A stretch of DNA of 64,000 nt from Thysanoteuthis rhombus (lineage: Eukaryota > Mollusca > Cephalopoda > Oegopsida > Thysanoteuthidae). Below are positions 1-9,885 of this stretch, piece after piece. Every line of letters starts with the position of its first letter. Within the stretch, counting starts at the first letter, position 1. Position numbers and translations under genes: made by a program. The notes under the pieces were generated by a model, which had not been told where the DNA came from, searched no databases, and saw nothing but the letters and a program-made list of their open reading frames with translations. The stretch is from assembly GCA_963457665.1 (NCBI GenBank), contig OY735219.1, positions 40,538,477 to 40,602,476 of the forward strand, read 5' to 3'.

Positions 1-191
1 ATCCAAACTTTCAAAGTCTTGTGCATTAATTCGCACGCAAATACAATATGGAAGTATTCTGCAAGTATCATTTTGAATAAAAATTGCAATTGGCCATTTC
101 TGGCGATTTTTCTAGCCATTTTTTTGCTTTTTTAAATGATTGAAATGTGGATGTTCTTTTACTAATATCCTACTTTTTAATGACATCACAA

Positions 192-525
192 TCATCATCA
201 TCATCATCAGTCTTTTAACATCTGTCGTTGGACATAGACCTTCCCCTAGCTTTGCCACAATTCTCTATCATGGGCGTCGCGGAGCCAATATTTCCTGAAT
301 TTGTCTAGTTCATCTCTCTATCTTGTGCTTTGTCGGCCTTGGTTTATGTGATCTCTGGGGATCTATGTTGTGAGACGTGATGTCCATTGGTTGTCTTTCA
401 TTCTTGCAACATGGCCTGCCCATTGCCATTTGAGTTTTTTTAATAGTTTTTATGATGTCACGGATACCCGTTTTCTTCCTTATATACTGTACTGTCTTGT
501 GATCTCTCTACGTAAGGTTGAGCTG
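192..525 (-). mobile_element. 3' end of RTE-type LINE
   Basis: On the minus strand this corresponds to the C-terminal coding end of the element seen at 5530-7555. The shared strings TTGGACATAGACCTTCCCC and ATTCTTGCAACATGGCC are obvious, and the copy ends in an (ATC)n tail at 192-208 (plus-strand reading). It lies in a SECISBP2L intron. Confidence 0.75.
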
Positions 526-683
526 CAACTGGTAAATGAAACATGGTAATTTCTGCCCTTCTCTTTCTGTTGTTTAACATAACCAGAACTGACCAACCAA
601 CAGATGTGTGGACTCATCTGAAAAAAAAAAAATTTTCTAATTTACTTTCATGTAACTTCTCTTCATTTATTGTTCATCCGTAG

Positions 684-870
684 CTGCCAGTGTAAAAGGT
701 GAGCATGGAGGTGCAATGACACCAGCCAGTGCAGATCTGTCCCCTGTCAGCCAAACATCTCCCATCAGCATAAGCCCTCTGAGTTCAGGGGTAAACAGCC
801 CCATTACAGGAGCCACGGAGAAAGATGTCAATCCAGCTGTTCTGAAAATCCACAGTAGAAGATTTCGAGA
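684..870 (+). CDS. SECISBP2L: SECISBP2L exon: linker and start of RNA-binding domain
   Basis: The acceptor is TAG at 681-683 and the donor is GTATGT after 870. A Ser/Pro/Thr-rich linker (SPVSQTSPISISPLSS) is followed by KDVNPAVLKIHSRRFRE, the N-terminal edge of the SBP2 RNA-binding region. The exon ends two bases into the Glu codon, which the next exon completes. The open frame continues past 870 only because the intron lacks an early stop. Confidence 0.9.
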
Positions 871-3800
871 GTATGTATACTTCTTGGACTTTCATAGTCG
901 TCATTGTTTATCTTAGAAATTTGTGAATCATTTTATCAAAATAATTATTCTATCAAAGATCATAACAGTTGTTTCTATAATCTATTATATTACATGGCTT
1001 TGTACTGCATAAATGCTGTACTTGAATTTTCTAATTACTTGATCTTGAATTCTTGAATCATCATTCATTTTAGTACATATAATGTGGACCTGTTATAACA
1101 AAGAATTTTCTTCCGTGCTATAATGAATTTTCTGTTTTAACAAATCTTGATTTGAGTCCCCCCCCATCCTACTTCTACAATACCTACCCTCATAATAAGG
1201 GCAGAAATGAAGAGAAAAGGAGTAATCTGGCAGGAAAACAGAATTTTCGAATTGTGACACCTTACCAGAAGGTTATATTTGGACAAAACTTATATACATA
1301 TGTAGCATAAGTAATCTTTATAGTGACAGATGGAAGGGAAAGGGCTGATGAGTTTTAATCTTGTGTAATCTGATTCAGTAGGGATCTTTTTATTTTTGTA
1401 CTTAGCCATTATTTTGATAGCTAAATTTAACATTTTCTAAATTTGGAGTCCATGCTCAAACCTCATTATAAGCAATTCTGTGTTAAATCAAACTGCTTTA
1501 CAATGGGTCTAAAGCGTAGTTTCTTTCCTTTAGTGATGAAATAAGAACTAGTGTATACTAAGCTGGGTGCTCATGTGTCAAACTCCTTTTACTTTTATTT
1601 CAGCTCAAGATGGTTACTGAAACTTATGTATTGTATATATAGTAAATAAAAAAATGATTAAAAAAATTTTAGTATGAATGTATCAGAATGAATATCTGTG
1701 AAGATAAATTTTGTCAGTTTGGTTTGGCTCAGTTTGTAATTTTAGATCACAGTGGAGAAATATTAGTTTTATCAATGTATTTCTAACATAAATTTTCGTA
1801 CTTATGTGAGACTCATCAACTTATCTCAGTCAATAAGAGACGCAACTACCAATCAGTTGGTCATGATTTAAAATCGCGGTTGGGGAATGTTAACTTTTGC
1901 TCCCCTAAATTTGGTGAGAATTGTTCTTGTTATTCTTGTTACAGTAGGAAAAAAAATTCCAGGTTTTGACTGGAGTTTGACAATAATTTTCCTTTGCTAT
2001 TAATTCTGTATCCTTGTGCTAAATGATACTATACAGAGAAACAGGAATCTGTTGGAATTACATATATAATCTTCATGTATCCTCAGTAATGAATCTCTGG
2101 CTATAAATTACTTAATATTGTTTTTGCCATATTTGATGAAGGTAACCAGTAGTTAGATTGTCGAGTCAAAACATTTAAATAGGTTGGATTCATTGAGAGC
2201 TTGAACAAGAGAAAACTTTAAAATCAAACTTCTTCATTGAAGTCAGATCTTTTCATTCTGCCTGTTGACAAACAGCTGGCAGAGAGTAAGCCTTTTGCTT
2301 TGGATCTAAGATTGCAAGTGGTCTGAGAATGTGTCATCTGATTTTTTCATATGGTTATTGGATGTCGAATCAGCTATCGTAGGTTGGTGCCTACTCACTA
2401 AATGGCTCTAATTTCTTCCCAACAAGAACCAAGCTTTTGTAAATTGTTTGTGTGGTCACTCTATTGAAGCATATATACTCTAGTTTGTGGAAAAGTTTTA
2501 GATTCTATTGTTAATTTCAGCGAGAGAAAAAGTTATTCCAAATTTTTATTTTTCATATTTTTTCAGAACAAGTACACTTTAATCTGTATTCTTCAATCAG
2601 TGATGTTTAAGTGATGACAAAACTGACTCATTTCCTGAATATGATTTCTTTTGAAAATAATGTACATACTTTTTCCTTTGTCAACACCAATTGCTGAATA
2701 TCTATTTTCTCTTGGTAGGTACTGTAACCAAATTTTGGACAAGGACATAGATGCTTGTTGTACTACTCTTCTGAGGGACCTTGTTTCATTTCAGGACAGA
2801 CTCTACCATAAAGATCCAGTTAAGGTAACTTTGGGGATTTTATTCTTTTGATCTATTTTTTTGAACCTCCAAGCTTAAAAATCAACAGGTTATTTTGTTT
2901 GTCAATTGTAAAAAAAGGGAATTTGCATTGATACTGTTATTAGTGACAAATCCTTATGTTATCACTTGATTGTTTCAATGAAATACATACATAGAATGTA
3001 AACAAATATATATTTTTTCTTTGTGGCAAACTTACTATTTATTTCTGTTTGTAATGTTTCAACATTCTTAATCAATAAATCAGGAACAAATCCACAGCCA
3101 CAAGACAACTCTGGTTTTAAAGATACCACTTCCGTAAAACTCCTATGGATCCAAAATTATTGACCCAAAACTCAAAAAAGAATTCAGAGAATTACAAGAG
3201 AAACATATAAACTGTCTTCACTTCACCTCCTCATCTAAATGCCATTCTATGTATCAAAAAATTGAAACTTACACCCCACTGTCATCTTGGTGTTTACCAA
3301 CTATCCTGTTCTTGTAGCAGTTTACATTGGTGAAACTAATAAAGAAAATATCAACAAAAGATCAATTAAAGAAAGTATTAAATACCAACAAAACAGTTTG
3401 AATGGAAATTTGTCAAACTCAGGGGCAATGGGACATAATAAGAACTATCACAGCCGATTTGATTACATCCCAAAACACCAAGGATACAACCAAATGACAA
3501 AAAGAGAAATGTGAGAGAAAAAAATTTATAATCACAATTGTGGATCGCAATGATGGAAAATTTGTAATAACACAATTGTGGCTCAAGCATTTGAAAAAGA
3601 TGATTAAAACATAATGTCATGAAGTTGACAAATTCAGAAAAAAATTGTAAGGTTTATTCAATTTGAAAATGGCGTTGGCTAATAATGAAATATAACAATA
3701 TAACAAATAAAGAAAAGTAGATAATACGTTCGCTGTAAAGAAAGAAAAATTATATTTATCCGATAATACCATGCTTTTAATAATACCACTAAAACTATAT

Positions 3801-6800
3801 GTAGAATGTAAATATGAATATATGATTCATTGTTACTAAAGTGATAAGTTATACACTCTTGGTGAGATGTATATGACTGAAACATTTCAAAATAATCTGT
3901 ATTTTTATCTTATATCTGGTAATTTTCTTTATTTTGAAATTTATTGCATCTCTACTTGTTTCTCTAGCCTCATTTGGCCTCTAGAGCAGCAATTTTTCAA
4001 CCAGTCTGCCTAAGTATAGGATGCATTTATAGGTGTGCTGCAATAGTTTTTATGAAGGTAGATTCTCCCTCAAGCAAAGACCAAGCAAGTGGTTCCAGTA
4101 TGGATACAAAAATATGATCATGATCAACAATATACTTTGATCATTAAAATTAATAAATTATTATTTGGTTTAACTTATGGAAACATTGTGATCATCATTT
4201 TCCTTCAAATGATCTGATCTATCCTTAAATACTGATGGTATGCCTCAACCATATTGGTGCCTGACTCACTGTGCCGTGAGATAGAGAAGGTTGAAAGTCT
4301 CTGATTTAAAGAAAGATCAGGGAAAAAGTAATTTGAATAATGCCAAACTGTTCCCCCCACATTTTTTTCCTTTCTTCGGTAAACATAAGATAACTGCCTG
4401 AAATGACTATATTTGTATAAAGGGAATATCCTGTACATTTGAAAATTTGTTCATATTTTGGATTTATTTTATTATTTCAACAGGCAAAGATGCGACGCCG
4501 AATCGTTTTGGGTTTGCGAGAAGTCACTAAACACCTAAAACTGAAAAAACTGAAATGTGTCATTATTTCTCCCAATTTGGAAAAAATTCAATCAAAAGGT
4601 TAGTTTCAGTTGCTTCATACTTTCAAATAATCCATAAATTGGTCCATAATAAGCAGTCAAGTTATCAAACTGGTCACTTGCATGGAATCCATTTTTTTAA
4701 ATGGTATTTTTTGTTGTTTTTATACTATTTAAGCCAGTTTTTCAAAATTACTTTTCTGTTTTTGTTGTTTCAATGATTTAATTGAATTTTTCAAGAAAAT
4801 TGGTATTTAGTAATTTGTTTTAAATCCCTGCTACTTAAGATGGTACTGTTGTCACTAAATTTCTTTTCTTGTGTATGTCTCAACTTAACAATGCCTTACT
4901 ATACTTTGAATGAAGTACCAAAAGATTTTTAACTTATAAAATTTATAGTATTGACATCAATGATCATAGGATACATTTTTGAATTGAAGTCTGTATTGTA
5001 ATAGAAGCAGGAAAAACTGCCTTCCCAAACCATGATGATCATATCTGTTGCCAATTTAGTGTTCATGGTAATTTAAGCAATCTTTCAAAGACCTCTATGG
5101 TGTTTGTAATTTGTCTTCTACTCTAAGCTTCTTTTTTTTTTTCTTTTTTTTTTTTTTTTTAAATTCTTTTTTTTTCTTAAATTTCCCTGCAAACTACTCC
5201 AACGCTTTTACTCTTTTCAGGTGGCCTAGATGATGCCCTGAATAACATTCTTAATCTGTGCACTGAACAGGATGTTCCTTTTGTATTTGCCTTGGGTCGT
5301 CGAGCCTTGGGGCGTGCTTGTGCCAAACTTGTACCTGTCAGTGTTGTTGGAATTTTTAATTATGAAGGATCAGAGGTCAGTCTGTTTTTCATTATGGCTA
5401 TTTTGCTATCATCATTTGAAAAATGTGATTTAACAATGGAGATAAATTTGGAGTAAAAAAAGAAATAGTTATCATTATAGCATAAGAGTGTGTGTGTGTG
5501 TGTGACTATATGATCTCTGAAAATAGTAAATTGACTTGGAAGAGCCCCAACCACAAAATGAAGAACGAAATAAACTGCATTCTAACAGACAAAAGCGACA
5601 CTGTCAAGGATATCCAATTCCTAAACTAAGTCAACATAGGAAGCGACCACAGAATGGTAAGGTGTAAAATACAAGTAAATACCAATAAAGAACACAGAAA
5701 AATATTCCCTCCGCAACCACCAAACATATCAAAAAAACATGCTCGATCCTTCAAGCTTGAACTGAAAAACAGATTTAAAATTCTCACTGATGAAGAAAAC
5801 ACCGACATCAAAGTCAACAACAAAATGATAGCATCTATGATAGAAGTAGCCACTATATTTAAATCGATGAGCACACAAACCATCAATAAAATCTCAGATG
5901 AAACCAGGAATCTCATGGAAAACCACAGAAAATTCAAGCTATTGACAACACCAACAGAGAAAATTGAAGATACCAAACTGAATAAAATGAGAAGAAATGA
6001 AGATAAGACAGAAGATACACGACAGCAGTTATCGAATTAACTCTCAAAAAAAGTTGGGGCTTCAAAGCTATAAACAAAGGCTTAAATTTTGGATGAAAGC
6101 AAATTAGTAGCATACTTGGGGAAAATGGAGACCTGACAACAGAGACAGGATTGTCAAGAATTTTATCAAAAACTCTATTCTTCCAAACAAGGACTTCAAA
6201 AGAATGAACAGTATATGCAAGATGTGAACAATGTACTTGAGGGTATCCCAGAAGTAACCTCGCGGGAGGTGAAACAAGCCATCAAACAAACAAAAAAGAA
6301 AAGGTCCCACAACCAGATAACATCTCCATCGATCTACTCAAAAAAGTGGGTAAGATTGTCTCTTGGAAACTGGCTATTCTATTTAACTTATGCCTAAAAC
6401 AAAGTAAAGTCCCGAATAATTGGAACGCTGCACAAAAATCATTAACAACTGAATCACAAAAACACCAAATGAAAACGAACCATGGGAGCAAGTTGGCTTT
6501 TAAAGAAGCTACTTGACCATGGACCACCTGCATTCAGTAGATCAGCTGAAAGAAAAAGCAGCAGAATACAAGCTGCCACTAGCTGTAGAATTCATTGACC
6601 TCAAAAAGGCCTTCAACTCCCTAAGGTCATGAAGGCCATCACTCAATAAGGTGTAGATCCTGTATACATCAGTGCTGCAACATGTATACAGTCACAGCAG
6701 CTCCTTTATCAGCCTACATAAAGACTCTGATCCCTGTCAGCTCCAAAAAGGGGTAAGACCAGGTGATACCAGCTCACCCTAATTCTTTACAGCCTGCCTC

Positions 6801-9641
6801 TAGGTGATCTTTAGAAACGTAGACTGGTAGAATAGAGGAATCAAAATAGATGGTGAATAACTGAACAACCTCAGCTTTGCAAATGACATTGCCCTTTTCG
6901 CAGAGAACCTACACAACCTCCAATTGATGATGAATGAACTGAATGAAGAAAGTAGGAAAGTTGGCCAACACATGAACTTCAGCTAGACAAAGATCATGTG
7001 TGACAATCACCCCGGAAATAACACAAAGATCAGAATCAAGGACACAGAACTGGAGAAAATGAATCTCCATGAAACCCTAAAAAAAAAAGAAATCAAGCAA
7101 AGAATCACCCTTGGATGGCAAACCTTTGGCAGAGCAAGCTCAACCTTCAAAAACAAGATCCCATAATCCTGAAAAGAAGGGTATACAACCAATGCATCCC
7201 CCCCAATAGTCACTTATGGAACTGAGAACCATGCTATGTGCCCATGAAAGAATCTTGCTCAACCTCACATGGAGAGACCACAAGACAGCAAAATATATCA
7301 GGGAGAAGACAGGAGTTTGCGACATTATAGAATCCATTAAAAAAAACTCAAATGGCAATGGGCCGGGCCATGTTGCAAGAATGGCAGATAACTGATGGAC
7401 ATCACAACACACAGTATGGATCTCAAGAGATCACATGCACAACCAAGGCTGGCAGAGTATTTAATGAGGAGACAACCACGCGACACCCATGATAGAAGTG
7501 TGGTGAATCCTAGGGAAGGTCTATGTCCAACAATAAACATTAAGAGACTTATGAATAGAAGAGTTTGGTTTTGAAAAATAACAGAAGTTGAAATTTGCAA
7601 TTAATCCTTTGCAAAAAAAGGAATATTCTGTGTATATTTCTGCAATAAAATCCCACCCTCTTAACAGAACATCTGTAATTACAAACTCTTTCATGTTGAG
7701 AATATTTTCTTTCCATTTCATAAAAGATCATTTTAAGAATTTATGTCTTGGTCATTTGTTATTTCTCTGATATATTTTTTGTGATTTTAAATCAAAACAT
7801 AGACACTAAAACAGTCACTGAAACTATCCTCACGGGTTTCTACTGTTTTTAAGTTAGTCTGATTGGTTGGCTGTTAGTATGTAGCTAGAGGGCTGAAATT
7901 ATAAGCATTCACTCCTTATGTCTCGGAACTTTCTTTTTTCTTTTTTTTTTTAATTTCTTTAAAAATTCCTCCCTAAATAGGTTTTTAGTGCGGGATTTAA
8001 TTTCAGTTTATGTTAATACCAAATTAGTCCCTTAGCTTGTGTCTATTCACATTTGTTTTTAGTTATTTGGAAATGCATATGTTTTAGAGATAAATGCCCA
8101 ACAAAAGGCAAGAGAAATAACTTTTCCCATTTTTTGTAATTGATCACCCTCAACATGGTATTGCCTTATAGTTTTTACTGAGAACCTGTTTTACCATTAT
8201 TTTGGATATTGATCTTTGTAAAAATGTAGAAAAATTAACACATCTCTTTCCACTTCTTTTTTTTCATCCTAATAGCTAGATAATTTTGCCAAGTGTTAAT
8301 CTTTTTTCAAGTACATATTGATATAGATATGATAAATGTTTTTTTGAATGCAGTGCTAGATTTTGCAAATCATTTCTTCAGTTATAAAATAACAAGATAG
8401 AAAAATGAAAATTCATCTTATATATTTTTGATGTATACACTTTTTTGGGAAAAAATTCTACATACACTATTTCATTCTTCTTTTTCTGATCTTATTTGCA
8501 GGAAAATTTCCGGAAGCTGATGGAACTAACAGAAAAAGCTCGTCAGTCTTATGTGGAAATGGTAGCCATGATTGAAAAGGATATCCAAGAGAACATCCCA
8601 CAGATCTATTCCAACACGGCCCAGATCTTTGCTCACATGGGCCACTCACGAACCCCGTCTGGCTGCAGTGGAATCTCTTTTGCCAGTAGTATATTGTCCG
8701 AGCCCATCTCGGAGAATTATCCTCAATCAGAACCTGAAACCGACAGTCGGGGCAATGAAATCGCCAAAAGAGAAATCGCAGGACGTGAGTCAGAGATGAA
8801 GATCTCCCCACTTTGTCTGAATCAAGTGTGCGTCTCCTCCATGATGGGAGATATTGATGATGGAAATGAGGCTGACACAGAAGACTGTAATGACCCAGCC
8901 ACAAGTGTTCAAGCCAACAGCATCAATAATGTCAATCTTGAATCTTTGTCTTCTGCTGATGTTGACAGAGAGGACAGTGCTGATGAAGAGGATGACATCG
9001 GCTCTGGGAACAACTCCATGTTCCAAGAAGCTCTGGGTGAGCTCCCGCACATTGACTCTATCCACTCGGCCACATATGAGCTAAACACCGAGATCTTGTC
9101 CCAACATTCAGTGCGCACAATTGGAGACACCAGTGAAGTAATGTCGACCCACTCATCCAAGACAATTGGCGAGGGTAGCTCCACCATCGTAACTGATACC
9201 TACTCTGAGCAAGGCCAGCTCGACAAGACGGCTAACTGTGCGGAGAGCTCCATTAATCTGACCAGAGTGAAAACTGTGGAGAAAGACAAATTGATTCAAG
9301 ACTGGGTGAAAGCTTCTCAGACCTGCATCGATGAAGATGGGGAAAGCAGTGAGCAGGAAACGGCAAAAGAGGAGGAGGAAGATAGCTGTGCCAGCAGCTG
9401 TGGTAGCGACAAGGATTTGGTTGTTTTCCCCGCCCTCTCCTCTTCACCTGTGGCCATGGCTTTAGCAACGGGTGTTAAAACAGCATCTCCTCTTCCAGGC
9501 AATATTTTAGAGTGTAATGTCAGTCCTTCTATTGGCAACGGTGTACATTCTGTAGCCTCCGCTACCACAAACACAATGACTGTTCCATCCACTACTTCAG
9601 CCACTACTGCCACTGCTGTTTCATTTGAGCTTTCATCATAG
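684..9641 (+). CDS. SECISBP2L: SECIS-binding protein 2-like, 3' part (five exons)
   Basis: Coding exons 684-870, 2719-2824, 4484-4598, 5221-5375 and 8502-9641 join in one frame across four GT-AG introns and end at TAG. SBP2-family proteins bind the SECIS stem-loop in selenoprotein mRNA 3' UTRs through an L7Ae-type domain that recognises a kink-turn, and recruit the factors that insert selenocysteine at UGA. Visible family marks are HSRRFREYCNQ, FQDRLYHKDPVK, LGLREVTKHLKLKKLKC, VIISPNLEKIQSKGG, VPFVFALGRRALGRA and VPVSVVGIFNYEG. The tail after the RNA-binding domain is about 350 residues, acidic and Ser/Thr-rich, which suits SECISBP2L better than SECISBP2, though invertebrates may have a single ancestral gene. 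The N-terminal half and most of the SECIS-incorporation region lie left of the window. Confidence 0.93.
871..2718 (+). other. SECISBP2L intron with SINE-like repeat
   Basis: This intron has no coding potential. The stretch around 1540-1990 is homologous to 41320-41790 and includes a degenerate tRNA-like unit (listed separately). I recognise nothing in the remainder. Confidence 0.6.
1540..1990 (+). repeat. tRNA-related SINE-like repeat, copy 1
   Basis: It aligns with 41320-41790 over its length: GGCTCAGTTTGTAATTTTAG versus GGCTCAGTTGGTGAGAGTAC, TTTCTAACATAAATTTTCGT in both, and CTACCAATCAGTTGGT in both. The tRNA box signals are eroded in this copy. Confidence 0.6.
2719..2824 (+). CDS. SECISBP2L: SECISBP2L exon: RNA-binding domain, helical entry
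   Basis: The exon is bounded by acceptor TTGGTAG and donor GTAACT. Its first G completes Glu, then the frame reads YCNQILDKDIDACCTTLL and FQDRLYHKDPVK, the well-conserved helical segment just before the L7Ae fold in SBP2 proteins. It ends in phase 0. Confidence 0.92.
3050..3640 (+). pseudogene. GIY-YIG relic of a Penelope-like element
   Basis: One frame reads GVYQLSCSCSS at 3289-3321 and the next reads VYIGETNKENINKR from 3320. Both are the start of a GIY-YIG nuclease domain of the kind fused to Penelope-like reverse transcriptases, split by a frameshift near 3320. Weak downstream similarity (NSLNGNLSNSGAMGHNKNY) fits the rest of the domain. The fragment is dead and lies in a SECISBP2L intron. 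Confidence 0.6.
4484..4598 (+). CDS. SECISBP2L: SECISBP2L exon: L7Ae-type domain, first half
   Basis: The acceptor is TTTCAACAG and the donor GTTAGT. It encodes AKMRRRIVLGLREVTKHL and LKLKKLKCVIISPNLEKIQ, the strand-helix region of the L7Ae/L30e fold. The exon leaves one base (G) that forms the first Gly of the GG pair with the next exon. Confidence 0.93.
5221..5375 (+). CDS. SECISBP2L: SECISBP2L exon: L7Ae-type domain, second half
   Basis: It follows a long polypyrimidine tract and CTTTTCAG. It encodes GGLDDALNNILNLCTEQDVP, FVFALGRRALGRACAKLVP and VSVVGIFNYEGSE, completing the kink-turn-binding fold. The donor is GTCAGT and the exon ends in phase 0. Confidence 0.93.
5487..5504. repeat. (TG)n microsatellite
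   Basis: About nine TG units, just upstream of the RTE LINE. Confidence 0.85.
5530..7555 (+). mobile_element. decayed RTE/BovB-like LINE, endonuclease tail through RT to 3' end
   Basis: The end of an apurinic-type endonuclease is readable as NEINCILTDKSDTVKDIQFL then NIGSDHRMVRCKIQVNTN. A 128-codon open remnant (5654-6040) follows, then frameshifted reverse transcriptase fragments (PDNISIDLLKKVGKI, LSFANDIALFAENL). The 3' end has the LINE-family string REGLCPTINIKRL. Many stops and frameshifts show it is dead. It sits in the SECISBP2L intron before the last exon. Confidence 0.8.
7850..8205 (+). repeat. dispersed repeat family A, copy
   Basis: Key strings: ATTCACTCCTTATGTCT, TAGGTTTTTAGTGCGGG, CCCAACAAAAGGCAAG and TTGATCACCCTCAACATG. 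Homologous units lie at 15295, 22385, 38690 and 44695. Non-coding, about 370 bp, SINE-sized. Confidence 0.7.
8502..9641 (+). CDS. SECISBP2L: SECISBP2L terminal coding exon with acidic Ser/Thr-rich tail
   Basis: The acceptor is TTATTTGCAG. An ATG six bases upstream, at 8496, is inside the intron and is not a start. The first about 40 residues (ENFRKLMELTEKARQSYVEM) finish the conserved region. The rest is predicted disordered: acidic patches (DREDSADEEDDIG, ETAKEEEEDS), a small internal duplication (HSVRTIGD and HSSKTIGE), DKLIQDWVKASQ, and a closing Thr/Ser/Ala-rich stretch before TAG. Its GC content is clearly higher than the flanks, as expected for coding sequence. Confidence 0.93.
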   Translation, partial: ENFRKLMELTEKARQSYVEMVAMIEKDIQENIPQIYSNTAQIFAHMGHSRTPSGCSGISFASSILSEPISENYPQSEPETDSRGNEIAKREIAGRESEMKISPLCLNQVCVSSMMGDIDDGNEADTEDCNDPATSVQANSINNVNLESLSSADVDREDSADEEDDIGSGNNSMFQEALGELPHIDSIHSATYELNTEILSQHSVRTIGDTSEVMSTHSSKTIGEGSSTIVTDTYSEQGQLDKTANCAESSINLTRVKTVEKDKLIQDWVKASQTCIDEDGESSEQETAKEEEEDSCASSCGSDKDLVVFPALSSSPVAMALATGVKTASPLPGNILECNVSPSIGNGVHSVASATTNTMTVPSTTSATTATAVSFELSS

Positions 9642-9879
9642 ATTCCATCTTTCTTTTGGGTTTTTTTATTGTTTTTTTAAATTTAATTTAATACTGTAGC
9701 TGTCACAATTTCTCTGTGTGTATAACCCATACACTTGTTTTCTGTAATAATTTTATTATTTATTTTCTTTAAACTTTCCCTCCTATTTTATTTTCCTTAA
9801 GAACATAATTTATGTTTTTAGTTTTTAATAGAAAATCTATATGATATAAATGATTATATATAAGACGGAAAGCAATAAT

Positions 9880-9885
9880 AATAAA
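9880..9885 (+). terminator. candidate proximal poly(A) signal
   Basis: An AATAAA hexamer about 240 bases after the SECISBP2L stop, in a very A/T-rich context. It could end a short 3' UTR isoform. Such hexamers are frequent by chance in this base composition. Confidence 0.3.

Noticed and set aside
5626-5976. 116-codon minus-strand open frame
   Set aside because: Antisense shadow of the LINE remnant; hydrophobic composition arises from A-rich sense sequence.
5654-6040. 128-codon plus-strand open frame as a host gene
   Set aside because: It continues directly from an endonuclease-like LINE segment (DHRMVRCKIQ) and is followed by decayed RT; it is a retroelement remnant.
8467-8904. 145-codon minus-strand open frame
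   Set aside because: It lies entirely opposite the SECISBP2L last exon, which has clear family similarity; a shadow.
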